Origin: JAKAGE01 sp964416665
Lineage (GTDB): Bacteria > Patescibacteriota > Minisyncoccia > UBA6257 > 2-01-FULL-56-20
DNA: 9,159 nucleotides
NCBI GenBank assembly: GCA_964416665.1
Contig: CAYQFA010000030.1
Span: forward strand, 1-9,159
Direction of reading: 5' to 3'
The notes under the pieces were generated by a model. The model was given only the letters and a program-made list of their open reading frames with translations. It had not been told where the DNA came from and ran no database searches. Below are positions 1 to 6,109 of this stretch, in pieces; within the stretch, counting starts at the first letter, position 1; every line of letters begins with the position of its first letter. The translations under genes and the position numbers were made by a program.

Positions 1-368
1 GCCTGCGGCTGGATTTTTTATATGGCGCGAAAATGACGGATGAGCAAAAACAGGAGGTCGAGCGGATCGTCAACGAAAAGATCACGGAAGATCTGCCGGT
101 GATCCATAGCGAGATGCCGCGCGAGGAAGCCGAGAAGCTTGGCGCGGAGCACGAGTTCGGGCAGAAATATCCCGATCGCGTTTCGGTCTATTCGATCGGG
201 CCGAAGGCGGCGACGCTCGAAAATCCCCAATTTGACAAGGCCTTTTCGATCGAATTCTGCGGCGGCCCACACGTGAGCCGCACCGGCGAGATCGGTCGGT
301 TCAAACTGGTGAAAGAAGAGGCATCGTCATCGGGGGTGCGACGCATTCGTGGCGTTTTGTTACAATAG
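1..368 (+). CDS. alaS: Alanyl-tRNA synthetase, C-terminal part (5' end outside window)
   Basis: AlaRS charges tRNA-Ala and removes mischarged serine or glycine. The frame enters at base 3 with a LRLDF segment matching the conserved RFDF motif of the linker into the editing domain. It continues with the usual helix (EVERIVNEKI), then EEAEKLGA, then the metal-site signature around CGGPHV (Cys codon 258-260, His codon 270-272) and ends GVRRIRGVLLQ. The family normally reads CGGTHV, so Thr is replaced by Pro. The first two metal-binding histidines (HxxxH) would lie upstream, outside the window. Translation stops at TAG immediately after the editing domain. The coiled coil and C-Ala domain that normally follow are absent, and the next gene starts four bases later, so this is a naturally short enzyme rather than a frameshift visible here. 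A free-standing editing protein (AlaX) is less likely but cannot be excluded without the 5' part. Confidence 0.93.
   Translation, partial: LRLDFLYGAKMTDEQKQEVERIVNEKITEDLPVIHSEMPREEAEKLGAEHEFGQKYPDRVSVYSIGPKAATLENPQFDKAFSIEFCGGPHVSRTGEIGRFKLVKEEASSSGVRRIRGVLLQ
358..366 (+). promoter_or_regulatory. Extended -10 promoter for the FtsA-like gene
   Basis: TGTTACAAT fits the extended -10 pattern TGN-TANNNT, with hexamer TACAAT at 361-366. No convincing -35 is seen about 17 bp upstream, as expected for an extended -10 promoter. It overlaps the last codons of alaS. The GTG at 373 lies six bases past the hexamer, where transcription would begin, so a leaderless mRNA is predicted. No expression data are available. 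Confidence 0.5.
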
Positions 369-372
369 AGGA

Positions 373-1542
373 GTGAGATCCTTCCTCCGTCCGCGTGAAA
401 GATTTTTAATACTCGAACTGACACCGTCCGGCACGACCGGACTTTTCCTGAGCGTTGATGAGGAAAAGAATATCATCATCGAAAAACTTGCGAAGGACAT
501 CAATCTTAAAAAATTCTTCAATTCGCCGCTGCGGCATATTACCCAGCAGTCATGGGAAGGGGAATATTTTTTCAAGGGCCATCGGAAGGTGATCGCCGTT
601 GCCGCCGCGGATATTGCGACGACGATCCCCATCCCGCTTACCCTCGACCGCGAGCGTGAGGCGATTGACGAACAGATGTTCCTCCCCGAACTCGAGAACA
701 TGGTCGCGCAGGCGATGGGGAAGATATTCAATCAATGCCGTACGGAAGCTGCGGGCCGGTTGCATATTGACGAGCTCGATACGGTGCTCGTCGGCGCGAA
801 GGCGAAACACTTCAGGGTGGGTAAAAATCTGGTGGTGAGCCCGGTCGGATTCACCGGCAAGAGCATTTCGCTGCTCTTGGAACTGACCTTCACGGGCCGC
901 GAGACCTTCGAGAGCCTCCAGCAGTTCTTTAACGCACCGGAAGATTTCTTTTTCGCCGAGGCGCCGCAGGTTCGTTTGTTGTCGCTTACCCGGGCGCGCA
1001 AACTTCCCATCAACCTGATTGCTCCCACCGCCGACGGTTCGTCGCTCTTCGTTCTTGAAAAAGCGAAGGACGAATATCCCGTCCTGTACCGCGAGAAATT
1101 CGCGTGGAGCTTCAGCCCGCTTTTCCGGCGCGTCGCCGCCGAGATGGGCATTTCGGAAACTGCGGCACGCGACGTTTATGAGCTTTATGCGCGGCATGGC
1201 ATGTCCGAAGCCGCTTCCCGCGTTTTTAAAAAGATGATCGATCCGGTAGTAGAGGACCTTTTCACCGAGATAGAAAAGGGGAAGTTGAAGGGTTTCGTCT
1301 ATATTGAAGCGTCCCATGCGCTGCCGTTCGAGCTGCCATATAAAAGGGATGGCGTGGTCTTTGACGGGCTTCCGCTCGATGAGATAGTCCGGGATCTCGG
1401 GTTCGCGGAGATCCGTGGGAGATCATTGCCGCCCAATGTGCTTTCGCACTACCTCTTCCCGTTCATTGAGGCGTATTTCGATAAGACCAAATCGGATATC
1501 AACCAGAAACTGCGCCGTCGTCTTCACTGGCTTACCAAGTAA
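373..1542 (+). CDS. Degenerate FtsA/PilM-like actin-fold protein
   Basis: This 389-residue protein looks like a divergent member of the actin-like ATPase fold (FtsA/PilM type). The N-terminus (residues 11-26, RFLILELTPSGTTGLFL) sits where the phosphate-1 loop should be. Residues 136-173 (DTVLVGAKAKH through PVGFTGKSISLLLELTF) resemble the SHS2/1C subdomain of FtsA and PilM. Residues 212-229 (PINLIAPTADGSSLFVLE) occupy the phosphate-2 position, and residues 307-319 (GFVYIEASHALPF) the adenosine-binding strand. The acidic and glycine-rich residues needed for ATP hydrolysis are missing from these loops, so it is probably a non-catalytic scaffold (inference). No membrane segment is evident. I chose GTG 373 because a promoter-like motif ends six bases before it. 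A GTG at 349 would add eight residues and overlap alaS by 20 bases. It precedes a membrane protein gene, suggesting a PilM-PilN-like partnership. The fold is my judgement; no exact family is recognised. Confidence 0.7.
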   Translation: MRSFLRPRERFLILELTPSGTTGLFLSVDEEKNIIIEKLAKDINLKKFFNSPLRHITQQSWEGEYFFKGHRKVIAVAAADIATTIPIPLTLDREREAIDEQMFLPELENMVAQAMGKIFNQCRTEAAGRLHIDELDTVLVGAKAKHFRVGKNLVVSPVGFTGKSISLLLELTFTGRETFESLQQFFNAPEDFFFAEAPQVRLLSLTRARKLPINLIAPTADGSSLFVLEKAKDEYPVLYREKFAWSFSPLFRRVAAEMGISETAARDVYELYARHGMSEAASRVFKKMIDPVVEDLFTEIEKGKLKGFVYIEASHALPFELPYKRDGVVFDGLPLDEIVRDLGFAEIRGRSLPPNVLSHYLFPFIEAYFDKTKSDINQKLRRRLHWLTK

Positions 1543-1568
1543 TGTGCACACCGTCGTCCGGCGCACTG

Positions 1569-1577
1569 TGATATAAT
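1569..1577 (+). promoter_or_regulatory. Extended -10 promoter for the membrane-protein gene
   Basis: TGATATAAT is an exact extended -10 element, with hexamer TATAAT at 1572-1577. The expected -35 position (about 1549-1554) has no TTGACA-like sequence. The ATG at 1585 is seven bases after the hexamer, so the mRNA would be leaderless or nearly so. There is no room for a Shine-Dalgarno site. The spacing matches the promoter at 358-366. Confidence 0.65.
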
Positions 1578-1584
1578 AGTAACT

Positions 1585-3264
1585 ATGAAAAAGATCATCG
1601 TTGACAAAGCTGACGGCATCGCGGAAGTTATCGATGCCATGTTGAACGAACCCGATAACGAGATCACGATCGTCATCCCGAACGGATCGGTGCTCGGCAA
1701 GTCCATGCGCAATTTCCACTTGTTGAAGCGCGAAGCCGAGGCAGCCGAGAAGACGGTGGCGATCGAGTCGGTTGACGAAACAATTCTCGCATTCGCCAAG
1801 GAGAGCCATATAGAAGCGAGCCATCCATTGTGGCGTGGTGTCCGGGGAAGCAGTAATGGCGTCTCTGACATCGTCCCCAAAGCGAAGAAAAAAGTTCAGG
1901 AGCCGGTCGTCGCGTCCAAGGAAAGTGAAGACGAGGACGATGAGGAGACCGAGGAGGATGATGGGATTCCGGATGAGCGCCCCGAGGAGCGGTTCGAAAA
2001 GGAGGAGGCAAGAGAAGAGCAGCGCGAAGCAAGGTCACCGTTTTTCACCCGCTTCTCGCGCCACAGCGACAATGGCCCCGTCGAAAGCGATGATGACGAT
2101 GATGACGATAACGGCCCGCGCCGCAGCAGTTCCGGCAAGATCATCACCGGCATTTTGGTCGCGATCATCGTGCTTTTGGGCGGTGCGTACATGGCAAGCG
2201 CATTTTTCAACCATGCGAACGTCACGATAAACTTTAAAAAGACGCCTTGGAGCGACCAACTCAACCTCACTGCCGACAAGTCAGCCTCGGCTGATAATCT
2301 TGATAACAACGTCATCGCCGCGCAGGTCTTTACGTCAGATAAGAACATCACCGAAACCTTTCCGGGATCGTCGGTGCAGCAGGTTTCCCAAAAGGCGCAG
2401 GGGAGCATCACGATCTATAACGATTACAGCACGGCGTCGCAGGAGCTTGTCGCAACAACGCGGTTCCTGACGCCCGACGGAAAGATCTTCAGGATCACAC
2501 AGAATGTCACCGTGCCGGGCGCACAATCGGTCGGCGGAAAATTGGTGCCGTCGTCGATTGTCGCGCCGATCGTCGCCGATCAGGCGGGTCCCGATTACAA
2601 CGTCGGCCCGGTCGCCAAGCTTTCGATCCCGGGTTTTGCGGGCAAGCCGCAGGAAAATGGTTTTTACGGTACGATCACCGCTTCGACGACGGGCGGTTTC
2701 ATCGGCCAGCGGGCGACGCCGACCGCGGCGGATATCGCGAATGCGAAAGCTTCGACCACGGCGATCCTGCAAACGGCGCTCCAGGGAGGATTTTCGGGAA
2801 GCTATCCGAACAATTTCAAGATCCTTGATGGTGCGACGCAGGTCCAGGTGACGAAGCTCACGGTGAATACGAGCACCGATAGCAACGGCAACTTCACCGT
2901 CTTTGGCGACGCGACCCTTCAGGCGATCGGTTTCGATGAGACCGCGCTCAAAAATGACCTTCTTGCTCAGGCCCAGTCGCAGGAATCGAGTTCGGTGTTC
3001 GCCGACATCACCCTGAATTACAGCAACGTCGTTGCCGATTTCACGAATGGTCGCGTGGCATTCTCGGTGGCCGTGCAGGCCGACCTTGAGCCCCAGCTTG
3101 CCGTTGCGACCCTTCAGGGAAGCGTTCTCGGCAAGAGCGTGACCGATGCCCGCAGCGCGATCAGCCAACTGCCGCAGCTCAGCGATGCCGAGATCTCCAT
3201 TTGGCCGTCCTGGCTCTGGACCATCCCGTCTGACCCCAATAAAGTGCATATTACCATCAACTAG
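1585..3264 (+). CDS. Single-pass membrane protein with baseplate-J-like exported region
   Basis: This 559-residue protein has four visible parts. Residues 1-88 form an alpha/beta domain (EITIVIPNGSVLGKS, NFHLLKREAEAAEKTVAIES) of the kind seen at the N-terminus of baseplate-J-like membrane proteins in Patescibacteria and Chloroflexi, from memory of the family. Residues about 113-182 are a very acidic, low-complexity linker including seven consecutive Asp, ending in basic RRSSSGK. Residues 186-208 (IITGILVAIIVLLGGAYMA...) are one transmembrane helix. The basic residues before it favour N-inside topology. The rest is exported. Residues about 271-375 carry the baseplate-J-like pattern: QGSITIYNDYS, LVATTRFLTPDGKIFR, a VTVPGA strand, ADQAGPDYNVGP and SIPGF. 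The C-terminal half is beta-rich and Ala/Gln/Ser-rich with no recognised motif. A role in the envelope or a pilus-like machine with the upstream actin-fold protein is inference. Confidence 0.75.
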   Translation: MKKIIVDKADGIAEVIDAMLNEPDNEITIVIPNGSVLGKSMRNFHLLKREAEAAEKTVAIESVDETILAFAKESHIEASHPLWRGVRGSSNGVSDIVPKAKKKVQEPVVASKESEDEDDEETEEDDGIPDERPEERFEKEEAREEQREARSPFFTRFSRHSDNGPVESDDDDDDDNGPRRSSSGKIITGILVAIIVLLGGAYMASAFFNHANVTINFKKTPWSDQLNLTADKSASADNLDNNVIAAQVFTSDKNITETFPGSSVQQVSQKAQGSITIYNDYSTASQELVATTRFLTPDGKIFRITQNVTVPGAQSVGGKLVPSSIVAPIVADQAGPDYNVGPVAKLSIPGFAGKPQENGFYGTITASTTGGFIGQRATPTAADIANAKASTTAILQTALQGGFSGSYPNNFKILDGATQVQVTKLTVNTSTDSNGNFTVFGDATLQAIGFDETALKNDLLAQAQSQESSSVFADITLNYSNVVADFTNGRVAFSVAVQADLEPQLAVATLQGSVLGKSVTDARSAISQLPQLSDAEISIWPSWLWTIPSDPNKVHITIN

Positions 3265-3294
3265 TTGACAACGTGGCCATCTCTCGGCTATAAT
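3265..3294 (+). promoter_or_regulatory. Consensus sigma-70 promoter of the infA-rpsI operon
   Basis: An exact TTGACA (3265-3270) and an exact TATAAT (3289-3294) are separated by 18 bp. The -35 begins on the base right after the TAG stop of the preceding gene. The predicted start is near 3301, giving a leader of about 68 nt before infA. This is the only full -35/-10 promoter I found here, which fits a strongly expressed ribosomal protein operon. Confidence 0.85.
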
Positions 3295-3309
3295 CTCCTC
3301 ATTGGTTTT

Positions 3310-3369
3310 ATGACTGTTTTACCACATCGAAATCCCGAGTCCGCTATGAAAGCTTTCGTTTTTATTTAA
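3310..3369 (+). CDS. Possible 19-residue upstream ORF overlapping the infA start
   Basis: ATG at 3310 opens a 19-codon frame, MTVLPHRNPESAMKAFVFI, in the leader of the operon mRNA. It begins roughly nine bases after the predicted transcription start. Its TAA stop (3367-3369) shares one base with the infA ATG (3369-3371), forming TAATG, the arrangement typical of translational coupling. Within it, CGAAA (3328-3332) can pair with TTTCG (3354-3358), followed by five T, a weak attenuator-like shape. There is no Shine-Dalgarno site. The peptide resembles nothing I know. It may be a real leader peptide or a chance frame. Confidence 0.35.
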   Translation: MTVLPHRNPESAMKAFVFI

Positions 3370-3578
3370 TGGAACCGGGAAAGGCGATCGAAGGTAAGGT
3401 GATCGAGGCCCTACCAGGCTTGATGTTCCGCGTCCAGATAAGTGGGCGGGAAGAGAACGTCTTGGCGCACCTCGCTGGCAAAATGAAGATACACAATATC
3501 CGCGTTTTGCCCGGCGACCGTGTGCTTATTGAAATGAGCCCGGATGGTGCGCGCGGAAGGATCGTGCGCCGATTGTAA
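3369..3578 (+). CDS. infA: Translation initiation factor IF-1
   Basis: IF-1 occupies the A site of the 30S subunit during initiation together with IF-2 and IF-3. The 69-residue product is the usual size and is a single S1-type OB-fold. Hallmarks are EGKVIEALPGLMFRVQI near the N-terminus, VLAHLAGKMKIHNIRVLPGDRV in the middle and SPDGARGRIVRRL at the end, close to the typical SPYDLTRGRIVYR. The N-terminus (MEPGKAIEG) differs from the common MAKEDVIEVEG but aligns without a gap problem. It is the first recognised gene of the operon. Its ATG overlaps the stop of a possible upstream ORF. Upstream of infA, many bacteria carry secY, adk and map; none is present here. Confidence 0.97.
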   Translation: MEPGKAIEGKVIEALPGLMFRVQISGREENVLAHLAGKMKIHNIRVLPGDRVLIEMSPDGARGRIVRRL

Positions 3579-3611
3579 CGGCCGTTCTAAAACCAAAAGT
3601 TATATTCAATC

Positions 3612-3725
3612 ATGAAAGTACGAAGCTCAATCAAAAAGATCTGTGCGACCTGTCAGATCGTCAAACGGAACGGTAAGCTTTTTGTACGCTGTAAGAATCC
3701 GAAACATAAACAACGACAAGGCTAA
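3612..3725 (+). CDS. rpmJ: Large ribosomal subunit protein bL36
   Basis: This 37-residue protein has the standard bL36 length and ends in the conserved KHKQRQG. The zinc ribbon is intact: Cys11, Cys14, Cys27 and His32 (C-X2-C-X12-C-X4-H), so this is the zinc-binding form. bL36 binds 23S rRNA in the large subunit. The start MKVRSSIKKICATC matches the family start MKVRASVKKIC. It lies 33 bases after infA and six before rpsM, in the usual infA-rpmJ-rpsM order. The bases just before the ATG are A/T/C-rich and carry no Shine-Dalgarno site. Confidence 0.97.
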   Translation: MKVRSSIKKICATCQIVKRNGKLFVRCKNPKHKQRQG

Positions 3726-3731
3726 ATCACC

Positions 3732-4115
3732 ATGCGTATCTTTGGCGTAAACATTCCGGATAATAAGAGGATCGAGATCGCGCTTACCTATATCTATGGC
3801 GTCGGTCCTTTGGTGAGCAAGCGTGCGCTCGAAGCCGCGAAAGTGGAAGTGAGCAAAAAGGCAAAAGACCTTACTGCCGACGAAGTGCTCCGCATCCAGA
3901 ATTTTATCGAGAAGACCTATCCGGTGGAAGGCGAATTGCGCCAGTTGGTTCGCGGTAACATCAACCGTTTGAAGGAGTTGCAGGCGTATCGCGGCATTCG
4001 TCATATGCGCCGCCTGCCGGCCCGTGGCCAGCGCACGCGCACGAACTCGCGCACGGTACGCGGCAACGTTCGCAAGACGGCTGGAAGCGGCAAGAGAAAA
4101 GTTGATCTCAAGTAA
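3732..4115 (+). CDS. rpsM: Small ribosomal subunit protein uS13
   Basis: uS13 sits in the head of the 30S subunit and contacts the P-site tRNA and the large subunit. The 127-residue product has the expected length. Landmarks are MRIFGVNIPDNKRIEIALTY at the start (family MARIAGVDIP.DKR), the helix-two-turns-helix region around YGVGPLVSKRALEAA, and the C-terminal tRNA-contacting tail GIRHMRRLPARGQRTRTNSR. The tail ends in a basic segment, KRKVDLK. Only six bases (ATCACC) separate it from rpmJ, so the two are probably co-translated. It belongs to the classical alpha operon order rpsM-rpsK-rpsD-rpoA-rplQ. Confidence 0.97.
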   Translation: MRIFGVNIPDNKRIEIALTYIYGVGPLVSKRALEAAKVEVSKKAKDLTADEVLRIQNFIEKTYPVEGELRQLVRGNINRLKELQAYRGIRHMRRLPARGQRTRTNSRTVRGNVRKTAGSGKRKVDLK

Positions 4116-4142
4116 TATCTATCACTTATTAAATCCAATCCA

Positions 4143-4595
4143 ATGGGAAAGAAAAAAGTAACAACTCAATCGGGGGACGCGGCGATAAAGGAAGGCGCAG
4201 CAGTGAATGCTGCGGTCGCCAAGTCGGCGAGTTCGAAAAAGTCCCACCGCGTGCAGGAAGGCAAGGTCTTCATCAATGCCACCTACAACAATACGGTTGT
4301 TACCGTAACGGACGTTAAAGGCAACGTGATCGCATGGGCATCGGCAGGTTCCCTTGGTTTCGCCGGTCCTAAGAAATCAACACCGTTCGCCTCCTCCAAG
4401 GTCATCGCCGCGATCACCGAAAAGGTCCAGGCGACCGGCCCGAAGGACATTTCCATCATTGTGAAAGGCATCGGCAGCGGCCGCGATTCGGCGATCCGTT
4501 CGCTTATCAACAACGGTTTCAATGTGCTATCCATAAAAGATGCGACTCCGATCCCGCATAACGGCCCACGTCCGGTAAAGGTCCGCCGCGTCTAA
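4143..4595 (+). CDS. rpsK: Small ribosomal subunit protein uS11 with N-terminal extension
   Basis: uS11 forms part of the 30S platform near the E site, next to the mRNA exit channel. The 150-residue product exceeds the roughly 129 of E. coli. The conserved body runs from about residue 40 (GKVFINATYNNTVVTVTD) through FAGPKKSTPFASSKVIA, IIVKGIGSGRDSAIRSL and the C-terminal DATPIPHNGPRPVKVRRV. The usual Cys in PHNGCRP is Pro here. Residues 1-35 are a low-complexity Ala/Lys/Ser extension, longer than the short basic tail normal for the family. The annotated ATG is the first after the rpsM stop, and the 27-base leader contains no G and no Shine-Dalgarno site. A later start is possible but no good in-frame ATG lies near the conserved body. 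Confidence 0.96.
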   Translation: MGKKKVTTQSGDAAIKEGAAVNAAVAKSASSKKSHRVQEGKVFINATYNNTVVTVTDVKGNVIAWASAGSLGFAGPKKSTPFASSKVIAAITEKVQATGPKDISIIVKGIGSGRDSAIRSLINNGFNVLSIKDATPIPHNGPRPVKVRRV

Positions 4596-4626
4596 TCACT
4601 ATTCATTATTTATTTCAACCAAAACC

Positions 4627-5244
4627 ATGAGAGGACCTAAAGAAAAAAAAGAACGAGCATTGGGGGTGCGCCTTGGCTTAAAAGGTGACCGTGCTTTGTC
4701 CCCGAAATCGGCGGCGGTGCGCAAGCCGTATCGCCCGGGTGTTCATGGTCCGAACGGACGCACTAAGGCCCTTTCCGAATTCGGTCTTCAGCTTCGCGAA
4801 AAGAGCAAATTCAAGATCGCCTACGGTCTGAACGAGAGCAACCTTAAAAAGATATTCACCGAAGCCCAGGCAACGAAAGGCGCGCTCGGCGCGAAGATGT
4901 TGGAGATCATCGAGCTTCGCCTCGATAACGTCATCTTCCAGCTTGGCCTTACGCCTTCCCGCGGCGGGGCGCGTCAGCTCGTGGTCCACGGCCACATCTT
5001 CGTCAACAAGAAGAAAGTGAAATCGCCCGGCTATCGGGTTCGCGTGGGGGACATCATCACGGTAAATCCGGCCTCAACGAAGAAGGCGGCGTTCGCGGAC
5101 CGCAAGGAATTTTTGAAGCAGTACGATGCGCCGGCGTGGCTTCGTCTTGATCCTGAAAAACCGGAAGGTGAGGTGCTCGCGATCCCGGGCGACCTGAACC
5201 CTCCGTATGAAATCAACCTTTTGGTCGACTCGTTCAGTAAATAA
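4627..5244 (+). CDS. rpsD: Small ribosomal subunit protein uS4 (cysteine-free form)
   Basis: uS4 is a primary 16S rRNA binder that nucleates assembly of the 30S body. In E. coli it also represses the alpha operon. The 205-residue length matches the family. The N-terminal domain (MRGPKEKKERALGVRLGLKG, then YRPGVHGP) lacks the four cysteines of zinc-binding uS4, so it is the zinc-free type. The S4 RNA-binding domain is clear at residues about 97-140: LRLDNVIFQLGLTPSRGGARQ, VVHGHIFVNKKKV and PGYRVRVGDII. The C-terminus ends INLLVDSFSK, close to the family's I.E.YSR ending. The 31-base leader before its ATG contains no G. Whether uS4 represses this operon cannot be seen from the sequence. Confidence 0.97.
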   Translation: MRGPKEKKERALGVRLGLKGDRALSPKSAAVRKPYRPGVHGPNGRTKALSEFGLQLREKSKFKIAYGLNESNLKKIFTEAQATKGALGAKMLEIIELRLDNVIFQLGLTPSRGGARQLVVHGHIFVNKKKVKSPGYRVRVGDIITVNPASTKKAAFADRKEFLKQYDAPAWLRLDPEKPEGEVLAIPGDLNPPYEINLLVDSFSK

Positions 5245-5250
5245 ACTATC

Positions 5251-5256
5251 TATAAT
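5251..5256 (+). promoter_or_regulatory. Possible internal -10 before rpoA
   Basis: An exact TATAAT lies nine bases before the rpoA ATG. There is no TGN extension and no TTGACA-like -35 at the right distance. The surrounding spacer is AT-rich, so a chance match is quite possible. If real, it would allow extra rpoA transcription from a nearly leaderless mRNA. Confidence 0.2.
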
Positions 5257-5265
5257 AACAATCAA

Positions 5266-6021
5266 ATGGAATTCGCACATGTAAGCTCAAGCGTCGCTAT
5301 CAAGACCATTTCCGAGGATGCCAAGGACGGCGTCTTCGAGATCGAGGGATTGTACGCGGGCTATGGTTTGACGATCGGTACGGCGCTTCGCCGCGCGCTT
5401 TTGTCCTCGTTGCCTGGTGCAGCGGTGACGGAGATCAAGATCAAGAACGTTCCGCACGAATTTTCAACTTTGCCGGGATTGCAGGAGGACATCGTCGAGC
5501 TCGCGCTCAACTTCAAAAAATTATATTTCCGCGCGCACGTTGATGAGCCGCAGGTGCTTTCGCTCAAAATGAAGGGCGAGGGCGAGATCACGGCTGGCGA
5601 CATCGAGCTCAACTCGAACGTCGAGTTGATGAATCCGGAAGAAGTATTGGGGCATTTGACGGCGAAAGATGCCGAGATCGACATCGAGGTCCGCGTTGAG
5701 CGGGGACTGGGCTACGTGCCCTCCGAGAGCCGCAAGTCGGAAGGCCGCCTTCCGATAGGCACGATCGCCATTGACGCCATTTTCACGCCGGTCATTAAGG
5801 TGAATTACACCATCGAGGATATGCGCGTCGGCGATCGCACGGATTACAATCGTTTGCGCCTTGAGGTCACTACGAACGGGACGGTCAGTCCGTCATCGGC
5901 CTTGCATAAGGCGGCGAACATTTTGAAGGACCACTTCGAGAAGGTGAGCGTGGTCGAGGTGAAAGAGTTCGACGCGCCAAAGGCTGAAACCAAGAAGAAA
6001 ACTTCTTCTAAAAAGAAATAA
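5266..6021 (+). CDS. rpoA: RNA polymerase alpha subunit lacking the C-terminal domain
   Basis: The alpha subunit dimerises to start RNA polymerase assembly and anchors beta and beta-prime. The product has 251 residues, against 329 in E. coli. The N-terminal assembly domain is complete: GLTIGTALRRALLSSLPGAAVT (the dimer helix), GLQEDIVELALNFK, the insert region around residues 95-180, then RVGDRTDYNRLRLEVTTNG and the closing dimer helix ALHKAANILKDHF. After about residue 235 only a short Lys/Ser/Thr tail remains. The alpha-CTD, which contacts UP elements and many activators, is missing. The gene ends in tandem TAATAA, and the 88 bases before rplQ cannot encode the domain, so this is not a nearby frameshift. 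A CTD encoded elsewhere is not excluded. The 21-base leader has no G. Confidence 0.96.
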   Translation: MEFAHVSSSVAIKTISEDAKDGVFEIEGLYAGYGLTIGTALRRALLSSLPGAAVTEIKIKNVPHEFSTLPGLQEDIVELALNFKKLYFRAHVDEPQVLSLKMKGEGEITAGDIELNSNVELMNPEEVLGHLTAKDAEIDIEVRVERGLGYVPSESRKSEGRLPIGTIAIDAIFTPVIKVNYTIEDMRVGDRTDYNRLRLEVTTNGTVSPSSALHKAANILKDHFEKVSVVEVKEFDAPKAETKKKTSSKKK

Positions 6022-6022
6022 T

Positions 6023-6103
6023 AAATTACCCTTGTTGTGAGAATATGCTTTGCGAGCATTATTCTTATCATGATCACAAAGCATATTCTCACAACAATAA
6101 TTT
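6023..6103 (+). repeat. Long inverted repeat between rpoA and rplQ (terminator or attenuator-like)
   Basis: The arms 6032-6052 and 6077-6097 are perfect 21-bp reverse complements around a 24-nt loop. Beyond an unpaired CCC (6029-6031), AAATTA (6023-6028) can pair with TAATTT (6098-6103), extending the stem. The 3' side runs into TAATTTTTAT, a T-rich tract as in an intrinsic terminator, though the stem is AT-rich. The rplQ ATG follows only six bases later, so the structure could also mask rplQ initiation. Part of the left arm (GAATATGCT, 6041-6049) can instead pair with AGCATTATTC (6055-6064), so two hairpins compete. A mobile-element remnant is another possibility. Confidence 0.75.
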
Positions 6104-6109
6104 TTATCT

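Noticed and set aside
550..1317. 255-codon open frame on the minus strand
   Set aside because: It lies wholly antisense to the FtsA-like gene. Its translation is rich in Arg, His and Gly with no recognisable motif, as expected of a shadow in GC-rich coding DNA.
1541..1567. Possible terminator hairpin after the FtsA-like gene
   Set aside because: The GTGC/GCAC pairing is short and imperfect, with no T tract, and it overlaps the next promoter.
1681..3150. Internal repeat GSVLGKS in the membrane protein (near residues 34-40 and 513-519)
   Set aside because: The match is seven residues, flanked by unrelated sequence in different domains and with different codons. It looks like coincidence.
2335..3249. 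304-codon open frame on the minus strand
   Set aside because: Antisense shadow of the baseplate-J-like gene. The product is Arg-rich and low-complexity, with no promoter-like motif noticed.
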